From Maribacter sp. (GTDB lineage Bacteria > Bacteroidota > Bacteroidia > Flavobacteriales > Flavobacteriaceae): DNA of 10,854 nucleotides. This document shows, one piece after another, positions 1 through 6,825 of the stretch; positions within the stretch are counted from its first letter, which is position 1, and the number at the start of each line of letters is the position of its first letter. The stretch is taken from NCBI GenBank assembly GCA_003232155.1, contig QILY01000294.1, forward strand, positions 1-10,854, in the 5' to 3' direction. The notes beneath the pieces are model-generated. The model ran no database searches. It was not told where the DNA came from and was given only the letters and a program-made list of their open reading frames with translations. Position numbers and translations under genes: made by a program.

Positions 1-1848
1 TGGTGTCATGTTATGGAAAAAGAAACTTTTGAAGATACAGAAGTTGCTAAATTGATGAATGAAAATTTTATTAATATAAAGGTCGATCGTGAAGAACGCC
101 CAGATATAGACCAAGTGTACCAAATTGCTGCTCAGCTACAAGGTAAAGGTGGTTGGCCTTTAAATGTTATTGCCTTACCCAACGGAAAACCCTTATATAC
201 AGGTACTTATCTTCCAAAAAAACAATGGCAAGAAGTGCTGTCCAATGTCAACTCTATGTATACTGAAGATCCTGTTAAGGCTGGTGAATATGCTAATATG
301 CTTGCAGATGGCATTATTGATACAAATGTAATGGAACCTTCTTCAGATTTTGAAAGGTTGACTAATGAAGTATTGGTGTCTGGAGTTGAAAAATGGAAAA
401 CCAATTGGGATTTAGACTTGGGAGGAAATCAAGGGCGTGAAAAATTTATCACACCTAACTCACTCTATTTTCTTTTGGATTATGCAGTGCTTCAAAAAGA
501 TAAATCTGCTCTAGATCATGTTAAAAATACGCTTGATAAAATAATAAATGGTGGTATTTATGACCATATAGGGGGTGGTTTTTTTAGGTATAGTACTGAC
601 CCAAAATGGAAAGTACCACATTTTGAAAAGATGCTATATGATAATGCGCAATTGATAGCCCTGTATTCAAAAGCGTATAAGGTTTTTAAAGAGCCTATAT
701 ACAAAGATTTGGTTTTTGAAACAGTAGCTTTTTTAGACCGGGAAATGAAACATAAAGATGGCGGCTATTATGCTGCTTTAGATGCTGATAGCGATGGCGA
801 AGAAGGTAAGTTTTATGTATGGAAAGATGAGGAAATACAATCCATTTTAGGTGATGGTGCAAATTTGTTTAAAGCATATTTTAATATTACTCCTGCAAAT
901 AGTTGGGAAAATGATACATATATTCTCTATAAGAGTGTAGCTGAAGATGAATTTTTGAAAACACATGAGATCTTTTCAAGTGATTTTAATGAAATGGAAA
1001 GCGAATGGGATACAAAACTTTTAAAAGCTAGGGCAAAAAGAATTAGACCAAATATTGATGATAAGATAATAACCTCATGGAATGCACTATTGATCAATGG
1101 CTTTGTTGAAGCTTATGCCGCTTTTGGTGATGAAGCCTTGTTAGATAAGGCTATCACCATTTTTAATTTTATACAATCTAAGAGTTACACTAACGGTAAG
1201 CTAATACACACCTACAAAAAAGATAGTAAACGTACCGAAGGATTTTTAGAAGACTATGCATTTTTAATAAATGCATCCTTAAAGTTATATAGTGCAACAT
1301 TAGATTCTAAATATTTAGAATTTTCAGAAGAGCTAACAACTACTGTGCAAACAGAATTTCATGATGAATCTACAGGTATGTATACATTTAATATTGATGA
1401 AGCGCTGATCTCTAAAATTATAAAAACGAATGATGGCGATATACCTTCACCTAATTCTGTAATGGCGCATAACCTTTTTCAATTAGGCCATATAAATTAT
1501 AATCGTAAACAATTGAACACCTCTAAAACCATGCTTACTACATTATTGCCGCAAGTTCAAGAATATGCATATAGTTATGCTAACTGGAATATGTTACTGC
1601 TAAATGTAACACAGCCATATTATGAAATTGCTGTTGTAGGTAATAATGCAAAAAAAATGACTCAAGAACTTCAAAGTAAACACTTACCCAATACTTTAGT
1701 TGTCGGGAGTGAAAAGGAAAGTAATGACGTGTTGTTTAAAGACCGATATTTTGAGGATAATACTTATATTTTTGTTTGCCAAGATAGCTCTTGTAAGCTA
1801 CCGGTAGAAACAGTTGTTGAAGCTTTAAAGCAGTACAAGAACTTTTAA
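1..1848 (+). CDS. YyaL/SPATA20-type thioredoxin-domain protein (DUF255), 5'-truncated by window edge
   Basis: The frame is open from base 1 and reads W-C-H-V before the first ATG at 13. That ATG is therefore internal: the family motif is CHWCHVMxxESF, so the first thioredoxin-type Cys lies just outside the window. About 615 residues are visible; the family is usually about 670-700, so roughly 60-80 N-terminal residues are missing. An N-terminal thioredoxin-like part carries KVDREERPDID (about residues 27-37) and GGWPLNV. It is followed by an (alpha/alpha)6 six-hairpin-glycosidase-like domain with the family motifs GGIYDHIGGGFFRY, KVPHFEKMLYDNAQL, DADSDGEEGKFYVW, RPNIDDKIITSWNALL and EGFLEDYAFL. 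The C-terminus has the usual Cys-rich CQDSSC then LPV. The biochemical role of the family is not settled; a link to redox or carbohydrate handling is only inferred from the folds. It converges on the LytTR gene with a 17-bp gap, too short for an obvious strong terminator. Family call is secure, function is not. Confidence 0.93.
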   Translation, partial: WCHVMEKETFEDTEVAKLMNENFINIKVDREERPDIDQVYQIAAQLQGKGGWPLNVIALPNGKPLYTGTYLPKKQWQEVLSNVNSMYTEDPVKAGEYANMLADGIIDTNVMEPSSDFERLTNEVLVSGVEKWKTNWDLDLGGNQGREKFITPNSLYFLLDYAVLQKDKSALDHVKNTLDKIINGGIYDHIGGGFFRYSTDPKWKVPHFEKMLYDNAQLIALYSKAYKVFKEPIYKDLVFETVAFLDREMKHKDGGYYAALDADSDGEEGKFYVWKDEEIQSILGDGANLFKAYFNITPANSWENDTYILYKSVAEDEFLKTHEIFSSDFNEMESEWDTKLLKARAKRIRPNIDDKIITSWNALLINGFVEAYAAFGDEALLDKAITIFNFIQSKSYTNGKLIHTYKKDSKRTEGFLEDYAFLINASLKLYSATLDSKYLEFSEELTTTVQTEFHDESTGMYTFNIDEALISKIIKTNDGDIPSPNSVMAHNLFQLGHINYNRKQLNTSKTMLTTLLPQVQEYAYSYANWNMLLLNVTQPYYEIAVVGNNAKKMTQELQSKHLPNTLVVGSEKESNDVLFKDRYFEDNTYIFVCQDSSCKLPVETVVEALKQYKNF

Positions 1849-1865
1849 TTTGGCCATTAAATTGT

Positions 1866-2573
1866 TTAGTTTTCACTTTTAAGTAAAGCCTCTTCCAATT
1901 CCGTCTTTTTATAGCGACTTAATGGTATTTGTTCACCTGCAATTTCAACAAGAACACTGCTGAAATTTTCAACTTTTCCAAGATTTACAATATATGATTT
2001 ATGAACCCTAAGAAACTTATCTTGAGGTAATTTGGTTATAAACGACTTCATTGTCGAAAGTACCAATACATTGCTGTCTTGGGTTACTATTTTAATATAG
2101 TCTCCTAAACCCTCTACCCAATTGATATCGTTTATCAAGACTTTTACTTTTTTAAGGTTACTGCTCACATAAATGTGCTCTCCTTCGTTATCATTACCAT
2201 TATTTTCGAAATCATTGGCTAGCGCTTTTTTTATAGAAACATTAAAACGCTCTTTTGTAATTGGTTTCAAAAGATAATCAGTAACATCATAGTCAAAAGC
2301 CTTTAAGGCATAATCTGGCTTGCCAGTAATTAATATGATTTGCGGTTTATTTTGAAGGGCTTCAATGAATTCAAAACCATTTACGATAGGCATTTCAATA
2401 TCAAGAAATATCAAATCAACTTCAAGACCTTCGATTTCTCTTTGTGCTTCGATACCATTTTTAAACTCTGCCACCAAATCAAGATTTAGGTGATTTTGTA
2501 TCATTTTAGATATTGCGATTCTCTGTAATGATGAATCATCAATGAGTATACTTCTCAATTTTTTCATTCTCAT
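1866..2573 (-). CDS. LytTR-family response regulator (LytR/AlgR type)
   Basis: This is a two-domain cytoplasmic transcription regulator of 235 aa, the normal length for the family. The N-terminal CheY-like receiver (about 5-125) shows the acidic pair D12-D13, phospho-acceptor D58 in LIFLDIEMP, the conserved T83 in ILITG and K103 in YLLKP. The C-terminal LytTR DNA-binding domain (about 133-232) shows VEGLGDYIKI, FLRVHKSYIVN and IPLSRYKK. Both domains look intact, so it should be activated by phosphorylation from a histidine kinase. No kinase lies next to it, since the neighbours are a YyaL-type gene and trxB; the partner is probably encoded elsewhere. Translation may start at M1 (2573) or at M3 (2567), which gives the more usual MKKLRSILIDD start; neither has a clear Shine-Dalgarno, as is normal in Bacteroidota. 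Targets cannot be read from the sequence. Confidence 0.93.
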   Translation of the reverse strand: MRMKKLRSILIDDSSLQRIAISKMIQNHLNLDLVAEFKNGIEAQREIEGLEVDLIFLDIEMPIVNGFEFIEALQNKPQIILITGKPDYALKAFDYDVTDYLLKPITKERFNVSIKKALANDFENNGNDNEGEHIYVSSNLKKVKVLINDINWVEGLGDYIKIVTQDSNVLVLSTMKSFITKLPQDKFLRVHKSYIVNLGKVENFSSVLVEIAGEQIPLSRYKKTELEEALLKSEN

Positions 2574-2833
2574 AGTAAAAGTTTTTTCCTAAATATTTAC
2601 TCTCGTAATATATCAAGACGTTCAATAGACTTGGGGTGCTATTAATGTTCTTAATTTCAATTTAACATAGAATAATTTCATTTTATTCAGTGAAAAATTA
2701 GATGTAAATATAATAAATAGAACTTTATTCGAAAATAGGAACAAATCCTAAGCTGTTAAAGAAGTCGATTACTATGTTTTTTCAAGTGAATGCGTGGTAT
2801 TTATCTAAGAAAATTTTTAATAACTTAACTGTA

Positions 2834-2853
2834 AGGTTTTGGTCAAAAAACCT
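2834..2853 (+). repeat. Short inverted repeat upstream of trxB
   Basis: AGGTTTT (2834-2840) and AAAACCT (2847-2853) form 7-bp arms around a 6-nt loop. The right arm touches the putative -7 box of trxB, so the repeat could be an operator for a repressor or simply AT-rich coincidence. It contains only two G-C pairs and is weak as an RNA hairpin. Confidence 0.3.
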
Positions 2854-2860
2854 ACTTTTG
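2853..2860 (+). promoter_or_regulatory. Possible -7 box of the trxB promoter
   Basis: TACTTTTG matches the Bacteroidota sigma-A -7 consensus TAnnTTTG exactly and lies 28 bp before the trxB start, which would give a leader of about 20-25 nt. I do not see a convincing TTG/TTTG -33 element at the usual 17-23 bp spacing; the nearest TTTG (2838-2841) is only 11 bp away. Hence low confidence. Confidence 0.35.
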
Positions 2861-2888
2861 TTTTATAAAATTTATATAAAATCTGATT

Positions 2889-3854
2889 ATGTCCGATACT
2901 GTTGAAAGATTAAAAACATTGATTATAGGTTCTGGCCCTGCTGGTTATACTGCCGCTATATATGCAGCTAGAGCAGACCTTAAACCTGTTATGTATACAG
3001 GTATGGAACCAGGTGGGCAATTGACCACTACTACTGAAGTTGATAATTTTCCTGGTTATCCAGAAGGTATTGACGGACCTACAATGATGGTTCAATTACA
3101 ACAACAGGCTGAGCGCTTTGGTACTGAGGTTAGAATTGGTATGGCTACTGCGGTTGAATTTAGTAAAGAAATGGGCGGTATTCACAAAGTTACCATTGAT
3201 GATTCTAAGGTAATTGAAGCTGAAACCGTAATTATTTCTACTGGTGCTACTGCAAAATATTTAGGTATACCTAGTGAACAAAAGTTGAGGGGTGGTGGAG
3301 TTTCTGCTTGTGCAGTTTGTGATGGTTTCTTTTATAAAGGTCAAGATGTAGCTATTGTAGGTGCTGGTGATACCGCTGCTGAAGAAGCATCGTATTTAGC
3401 CAATATTTGTAATAAAGTGACCATGTTGGTACGTAAAGATCATATGAGGGCTTCAAAAGCAATGCAACATAGGGTAAATAGTCTTAAAAATATTGAAGTT
3501 CATTATAATACTGAAGTTGATGAGGTTTTAGGAAACCAAGTTGTTGAAGGACTTCGAATGGTGAATAACCAAACAGGGGAAAAAGAGGATATTGCTATTA
3601 CTGGTTTGTTTATTGCTATTGGCCATAAGCCCAATACTGATATATTCAAAGGTCAGTTAGATATGGACAAAACGGGGTATTTGATTACTAAAGGAAAATC
3701 TACTAAAACTAATTTACCAGGTGTATTTGCAAGTGGTGATGCCCAAGATAAAGAATACAGACAAGCGGTCACTGCTGCAGGTACAGGTTGTATGGCAGCT
3801 TTAGATGCGGAACGTTATTTAGCAACTGTAGAGAGTGCTGAGGAAGTAGTTTGA
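2889..3854 (+). CDS. trxB: Thioredoxin-disulfide reductase (NADPH)
   Basis: This is a cytoplasmic flavoenzyme of 321 aa, full length for the low-molecular-weight bacterial type. It passes electrons from NADPH through FAD and an active-site disulfide to thioredoxin. Visible motifs in order are the FAD dinucleotide-binding GSGPAG (14-19); GGQLTTTTEVDNFPG (42-56); the redox-active C141-A-V-C144 followed by D145; the NADPH-binding GAGDTA (158-163), with the NADP-type basic residues in VRKDHMRAS; and the C-terminal FAD-contact motif GVFASGDAQD with RQAVTAAGTGC. All key residues are present. The ATG at 2889 starts MSDTVERLKTLIIGSG, a common start in Flavobacteriaceae; there is no Shine-Dalgarno. 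It is transcribed alone between a divergent response regulator and a strong palindromic terminator. Confidence 0.97.
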   Translation: MSDTVERLKTLIIGSGPAGYTAAIYAARADLKPVMYTGMEPGGQLTTTTEVDNFPGYPEGIDGPTMMVQLQQQAERFGTEVRIGMATAVEFSKEMGGIHKVTIDDSKVIEAETVIISTGATAKYLGIPSEQKLRGGGVSACAVCDGFFYKGQDVAIVGAGDTAAEEASYLANICNKVTMLVRKDHMRASKAMQHRVNSLKNIEVHYNTEVDEVLGNQVVEGLRMVNNQTGEKEDIAITGLFIAIGHKPNTDIFKGQLDMDKTGYLITKGKSTKTNLPGVFASGDAQDKEYRQAVTAAGTGCMAALDAERYLATVESAEEVV

Positions 3855-3886
3855 TTTTCCGAAAATAAGATGTTTTTAGAGCCCCG

Positions 3887-3934
3887 TATACTTAAAAAGC
3901 CCACTCTTATATAAGAGTGGGCTTTTTAAGTATA
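3887..3934. terminator. Bidirectional intrinsic terminator, perfect 48-bp palindrome
   Basis: The arms 3887-3910 and 3911-3934 are exact reverse complements over 24 bp each. The GC-rich core GCCCACTC/GAGTGGGC is flanked by A5 and T5 tracts, so it works as stem plus U-tract on either strand. It lies 32 bp after the trxB stop and 34 bp beyond the 3' end of the converging lipocalin-like gene, and so serves both. The RNA loop would form at the central TATA. Confidence 0.92.
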
Positions 3935-3968
3935 GCGATAAATTAGTCAATCAATACGCTTATAGTTT

Positions 3969-4398
3969 TCAGATATAGTTTTCAGACAATGTTCTATTGC
4001 CATTTTCATCAAGTGAAATTTGACTGAAGTTGTTCTCTTCAAGTTGTAGCTCAAATTTGAACATTTTGACTGTATCTAGAATTTTCATCATGGTTTCTGA
4101 GCCATATTCAAGTTTTTCTTCAAGTACATTAGTCGTTTTTTTATATGAACCATAGCCAAACCATTCTGTAGGGTCATTGGGCGAATGGCGAGTCCACATT
4201 ACTTTACCTTTACTATACATTTTTATTTGTCGGTATCCATTCATGTTTAAAATGGTATCCGTTACATTGTTTAAAACGATTAACAAGTTCCCAGGTTCCC
4301 TCTAAGGAATCTGCATTAGTCTGCAGCTTTGAAGATGTGAATTCAGTGGAAGAGATAAGAATTAACATCAAAAAAACCAATCCGAGTATTTTTTTCAT
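3969..4398 (-). pseudogene. Small secreted lipocalin-like protein, disrupted by a one-base frameshift
   Basis: Two overlapping minus-strand frames together make one protein. The upstream frame (4398-4213) starts MKKILGLVFLMLILISS, a clear Sec signal peptide of about 22 aa, and runs into SLEGTWELVN, the typical first strand of lipocalin-like small secreted proteins. It then turns to nonsense. The downstream frame (to 3969) carries DTILNMNGYRQIKMYSKGKV and TEWFGYGSYK, which continue the same fold. Removing one base in the TTTTAAA run at 4270-4276 joins them as ELVNRF-NNVTDTI and gives 142 aa. The downstream frame on its own could only start at a TTG. I recognise the type from Flavobacteriaceae hypothetical proteins, but not a function. 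The cause is either a real mutation or a homopolymer sequencing error. A 48-bp palindromic terminator follows it, and repeats lie just upstream of its start. Confidence 0.72.
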
Positions 4399-4408
4399 TG
4401 TCGATAGG

Positions 4409-4436
4409 TTTTAGTGTTAAAAATTAAACACTAAAA
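4409..4436. repeat. Inverted repeat just upstream of the lipocalin-like gene
   Basis: TTTTAGTGTT (4409-4418) and AACACTAAAA (4427-4436) are perfect 10-bp arms around an 8-nt AT spacer. It begins 11 bp upstream of the minus-strand start at 4398, where a 5' UTR hairpin or an operator would sit. No regulator family is recognised. Confidence 0.45.
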
Positions 4437-4437
4437 G

Positions 4438-4495
4438 TTACGAATTTTTTAATAAATTAACAATATTAAAGCCAAATAATTACGAATTTTTTAAT
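4438..4495. repeat. Pair of 16-bp direct repeats
   Basis: TTACGAATTTTTTAAT occurs exactly at 4438-4453 and 4480-4495, 42 bp apart start to start (about four helical turns). The pair lies between the inverted repeat at 4409-4436 and the large palindrome at 4506-4675. It could be a double protein-binding site upstream of the minus-strand gene, or a trace of a local duplication. Confidence 0.5.
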
Positions 4496-4505
4496 TTTTG
4501 ATAGA

Positions 4506-4675
4506 TATTATACTAATTTGATTATAAAATAAGTCATAGAAAACAAAGTTGCTTTTTAGTTCTATGCCGCTGTGATTAATTTGCATAGCCTAAGCTACGG
4601 AAATCATGAACAAGAAAGTAGAACGAAAAATGAACGAGTTCGAACGGGTCATTTTATAATCAAATCGGTATTATA
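4506..4675. repeat. 170-bp nested imperfect palindrome, MITE-like
   Basis: Three nested pairs of arms share one centre at about 4591. The outer arms 4506-4530 and 4651-4675 are about 25 bp with three mismatches, including an exact 15-bp core ATTTGATTATAAAAT / ATTTTATAATCAAAT. The middle arms 4553-4564 (TTTTTAGTTCTA) and 4619-4630 (TAGAACGAAAAA) match with one mismatch. The inner arms TAGC (4586-4589) and GCTA (4594-4597) close a 4-nt loop. Such co-centring is not expected by chance and resembles a palindromic repeat element or a MITE with long terminal inverted repeats. No transposase is present. The right arm overlaps the last codons and the stop of the PLP enzyme gene. In RNA it could fold and act as its 3' end structure. 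Whether it is repeated elsewhere in the genome cannot be seen here. Confidence 0.6.
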
Positions 4676-5713
4676 TAAATCATTTAGTTTTTCCACTAAA
4701 AACCCAATATCTTCTTTTGTGTGAGAAGCTGAAAGTACAATTCTACTTAGTATTGGAGAATCATCATCTGGGTACTTGAAATTAGTAATTAATATGTTGT
4801 TTTCTTCTAGATAATTCACAAGTTTATCATTTGAAAAGTAGAATACAGGATAATTTTCGAGATACTTGAATTGATTCAGATTTTTTAAAGATTTTAAGAA
4901 AAGTTGAATATTTTGTACTAAAATCCTTCTTTTTTTTTCAAAAATGAGTTTCCCGTCTACTAGGCTTGCCAATGCTGCCGGGGAAGCGGGACTTGCACCA
5001 CCAAAAAAATCGGTCTTTTTAAATTCTTCAATTCGATTTCTTGTCCCGAAAATAGCTCCAACTTGTATTCCAAAACTTTTATTTAGAGAGCAACAAACAA
5101 TTAATTCTTTAGTTTTAAGTTGCTCTGCTTTTTTATAGGCGCCACATCCCTTATCACCAACAATACCAATACCGTGAGAATCATCAACGACAAGAATTAT
5201 ACTTTCTAGGGGAAGCTGTTTTAATGCTTCAAAATCTGGATAGCCTTGGTTTGAAATACTGATAGAATCCATAAAAATAATGGGAATACTTGTATGTTCA
5301 TTTAAATGTGTTCGTACAGCGATATTTAAATCATCAAAGTTGTCAAATAATACTTTAGAAGTGATATGTACGGCAGAATGTACTTCTGGAGCATAGAAAA
5401 ATTCATGGGAATCTGTATTTAAGGTTTGAGCAACTAACTGACCCGCTAAATATCCTGAAGATACAGTAATGCAGTTCTCGCTTCCAGCTAGACTGGCTAA
5501 ATATCTTTCTGCAGAATCAAAAACAGAAATCTGAATATTAGATTTTCTAGAAGCTCCGTAATTTGTACCATACTTTTTAATATTCTTTATAAAAATATTT
5601 TGGAAGGCTGAATCAGTTTGTAAGCCCAAATATGATGTGCCGCCAAAGTACAAATATGTTTTACCTTTGATCGTAATTGTTCTGCCTGGAAAAGAATCAA
5701 TATAATGAAACAT
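4649..5713 (-). CDS. PLP-dependent alpha-oxoamine synthase-like enzyme (BioF/KBL family, fold type I)
   Basis: This is a cytoplasmic aminotransferase class I/II enzyme of 354 aa, about 40 aa shorter than classical 8-amino-7-oxononanoate synthase or 2-amino-3-ketobutyrate CoA ligase (about 385-400); the lost part is the N-terminal helix. Family motifs are LYFGGTSYLGL (21-31, like NDYLGL); YGASR (52-56); H112 in APEVHSA, at the position of the His that stacks on PLP; D177-D-S-H180-G, which binds the cofactor ring; and the Schiff-base K212 in SLNKSFG. The segment after YGASR lacks the usual THxxHxxLE and reads SNIQISVFDSAE, so the acyl-CoA or amino acid specificity is probably not that of BioF or KBL. 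The ATG overlaps the stop of the upstream epimerase gene (TAATG), so the two are translationally coupled and likely share a pathway, perhaps use of amino acids from epimerised dipeptides (inference). The last codons lie inside the right arm of the 170-bp palindrome. Confidence 0.85.
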   Translation of the reverse strand: MFHYIDSFPGRTITIKGKTYLYFGGTSYLGLQTDSAFQNIFIKNIKKYGTNYGASRKSNIQISVFDSAERYLASLAGSENCITVSSGYLAGQLVAQTLNTDSHEFFYAPEVHSAVHITSKVLFDNFDDLNIAVRTHLNEHTSIPIIFMDSISISNQGYPDFEALKQLPLESIILVVDDSHGIGIVGDKGCGAYKKAEQLKTKELIVCCSLNKSFGIQVGAIFGTRNRIEEFKKTDFFGGASPASPAALASLVDGKLIFEKKRRILVQNIQLFLKSLKNLNQFKYLENYPVFYFSNDKLVNYLEENNILITNFKYPDDDSPILSRIVLSASHTKEDIGFLVEKLNDLYNTDLIIK

Positions 5714-6723
5714 TATTGTAAAGTTATACCACTACCTCCTATGCTTGGAAAATGTATTTTACCATCATTTGAAATAACTACGCCATTAGCAATGTCTTCT
5801 TTTAGCAAAAGGGCTCCATCCATATCCACATAATCCAATTGAGGTAATAGCTGGGCAATGGCAGAGATGCCAATAGTAGATTCTGCCATACAGCCTACCA
5901 TAACTTTGATTCCCATTTCCTTAGCTTTTTTTATCATTCGGAGTGCAGGGGTGAGGCCTCCGCATTTAGTCAGTTTAATATTGATGCCGCTATAATGTTC
6001 CCCACATTTTTCAACATCACTTTCAATGATACAACTTTCATCCGCTATTACCGGAAGTACACTCTGATTCATTATTTTTTTCATACCTAGCCAATCATTA
6101 GCTTTTAGGGGCTGCTCTAAAAATTCGACGCCTAAATCTTTAAGTAATGGCGCATTGCGTATAGTTTCATCAGCAGTCCACGCACAGTTTGCATCTATTC
6201 TGAAGATAGCATCAGTATGGTTTCTAAGTTCTTTTACAATAGCTATATCATCATCGGTGCCCAATTTTATCTTATAAATGGGCCAAGGCTTTTCTTTTAT
6301 TTTTGCAACCATTTTTTTTAAGGGAGCAATACCAATAGTGTAATTGGTGATAGGGTAGTAGTCTGTACTTGTATCCCATATTTCATGCAAGGGTTTGTTC
6401 AAGAGCTTGCCAAAAAGGTCATGCGCAGCTAAGTCTAACGCACAAATAGCAAAATTTGTAAGTCCTTTTTTAATTAAAAATTGATGAAATATTTCAGGGC
6501 TTGTGAATTTATAAGAGGTAATTTCATTTTTAACTGACTCAATTTCTGCTATCATGCTTTCTACCGTAATTTGATAGTAGGTGTTCGAAGTGGCTTCCCC
6601 GTAGCCTGTTTTTCCGTCTAAAGAAAGTGATACTATCAAGGTGTTTTGAAAATCACGCGATTCACGTGATATACTAAAAGTATGTTTTAAAGGAAGAATG
6701 TACTTTTTAAGGGTGAGTTGCAT
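5713..6723 (-). CDS. Dipeptide epimerase, enolase superfamily (MLE subgroup; L-Ala-D/L-Glu epimerase-like)
   Basis: This 336-aa cytoplasmic Mg2+ enzyme is of usual length for dipeptide epimerases, which interconvert L and D residues at the alpha carbon of the C-terminal residue in a dipeptide. An N-terminal capping domain (about 1-120) precedes the (beta/alpha)7-beta barrel. Seen in order are the K151-I-K153 motif with the first acid/base Lys; metal ligands D177 (RIDANCAW), E203 (FLEQP) and D228 (IADES); the second catalytic Lys in NIKLTKCGG (K250 or K253); and the D300-M-D302 motif, which in dipeptide epimerases binds the substrate amino group. In E. coli and B. subtilis such enzymes recycle murein dipeptides. 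Specificity in Bacteroidota varies and cannot be read off here. It is the first gene of a two-gene unit with the PLP enzyme. No typical promoter box is seen in the roughly 50 bp upstream after the preceding terminator. Confidence 0.92.
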   Translation of the reverse strand: MQLTLKKYILPLKHTFSISRESRDFQNTLIVSLSLDGKTGYGEATSNTYYQITVESMIAEIESVKNEITSYKFTSPEIFHQFLIKKGLTNFAICALDLAAHDLFGKLLNKPLHEIWDTSTDYYPITNYTIGIAPLKKMVAKIKEKPWPIYKIKLGTDDDIAIVKELRNHTDAIFRIDANCAWTADETIRNAPLLKDLGVEFLEQPLKANDWLGMKKIMNQSVLPVIADESCIIESDVEKCGEHYSGINIKLTKCGGLTPALRMIKKAKEMGIKVMVGCMAESTIGISAIAQLLPQLDYVDMDGALLLKEDIANGVVISNDGKIHFPSIGGSGITLQ

Positions 6724-6771
6724 AGCAATATATTTGCACTAAAATAAGTAAATCGTAAATATTATAATATA

Positions 6772-6799
6772 AAAACCTATTGAAATTTCAATAGGTTTT
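6772..6799 (-). terminator. Intrinsic terminator after the DUF2807 genes, perfect 28-bp palindrome
   Basis: The arms 6772-6785 and 6786-6799 are exact reverse complements (AAAACCTATTGAAA and TTTCAATAGGTTTT). On the minus strand the stem is followed by T-rich sequence, 27 bp after the stop of the 6826-7548 gene. It separates this block from the epimerase operon further along the same strand. Confidence 0.8.
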
Positions 6800-6825
6800 A
6801 GCACTGAATATGAGATTTGATTGAT

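Larger units (their letters stand above)
2574..2888. other. Divergent intergenic region between LytTR regulator and trxB (315 bp)
   Basis: This AT-rich spacer must hold the promoters of both divergent genes. I found no open frame of note and no RNA gene. On the trxB side it contains a match to the Bacteroidota -7 box and a short hairpin (listed separately). On the LytTR side I saw no match to TAnnTTTG in the minus orientation. Confidence 0.6.

Noticed and set aside
13..15. ATG at 13 as the start of the YyaL-type protein.
   Set aside because: The frame is open to base 1 and encodes WCHV, the conserved residues just before this Met; the true start is outside the window.
1843..1865. TTTAAT/ATTAAA inverted repeat between the converging YyaL and LytTR genes as a terminator.
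   Set aside because: Arms are only 6 bp and contain no G-C pairs, so an RNA hairpin would be too weak to call.
4268..4276. TTTAAAC on the minus strand looks like the classical -1 ribosomal slippery heptamer at the lipocalin frameshift.
   Set aside because: The heptamer is not in phase with the upstream frame (codons read CGT TTT AAA CAA), and the shift needed is +1, not -1. No downstream pseudoknot is evident.
4606..4659. A 17-codon plus-strand frame (MNKKVERKMNEFERVIL) inside the palindrome.
   Set aside because: Very short, no ribosome-binding signal, and it overlaps the repeat arm; there is no basis for calling it a gene.
4944..5138. Plus-strand frame opposite the PLP enzyme.
   Set aside because: It lies entirely inside a well-supported conserved gene and has no recognisable features of its own.
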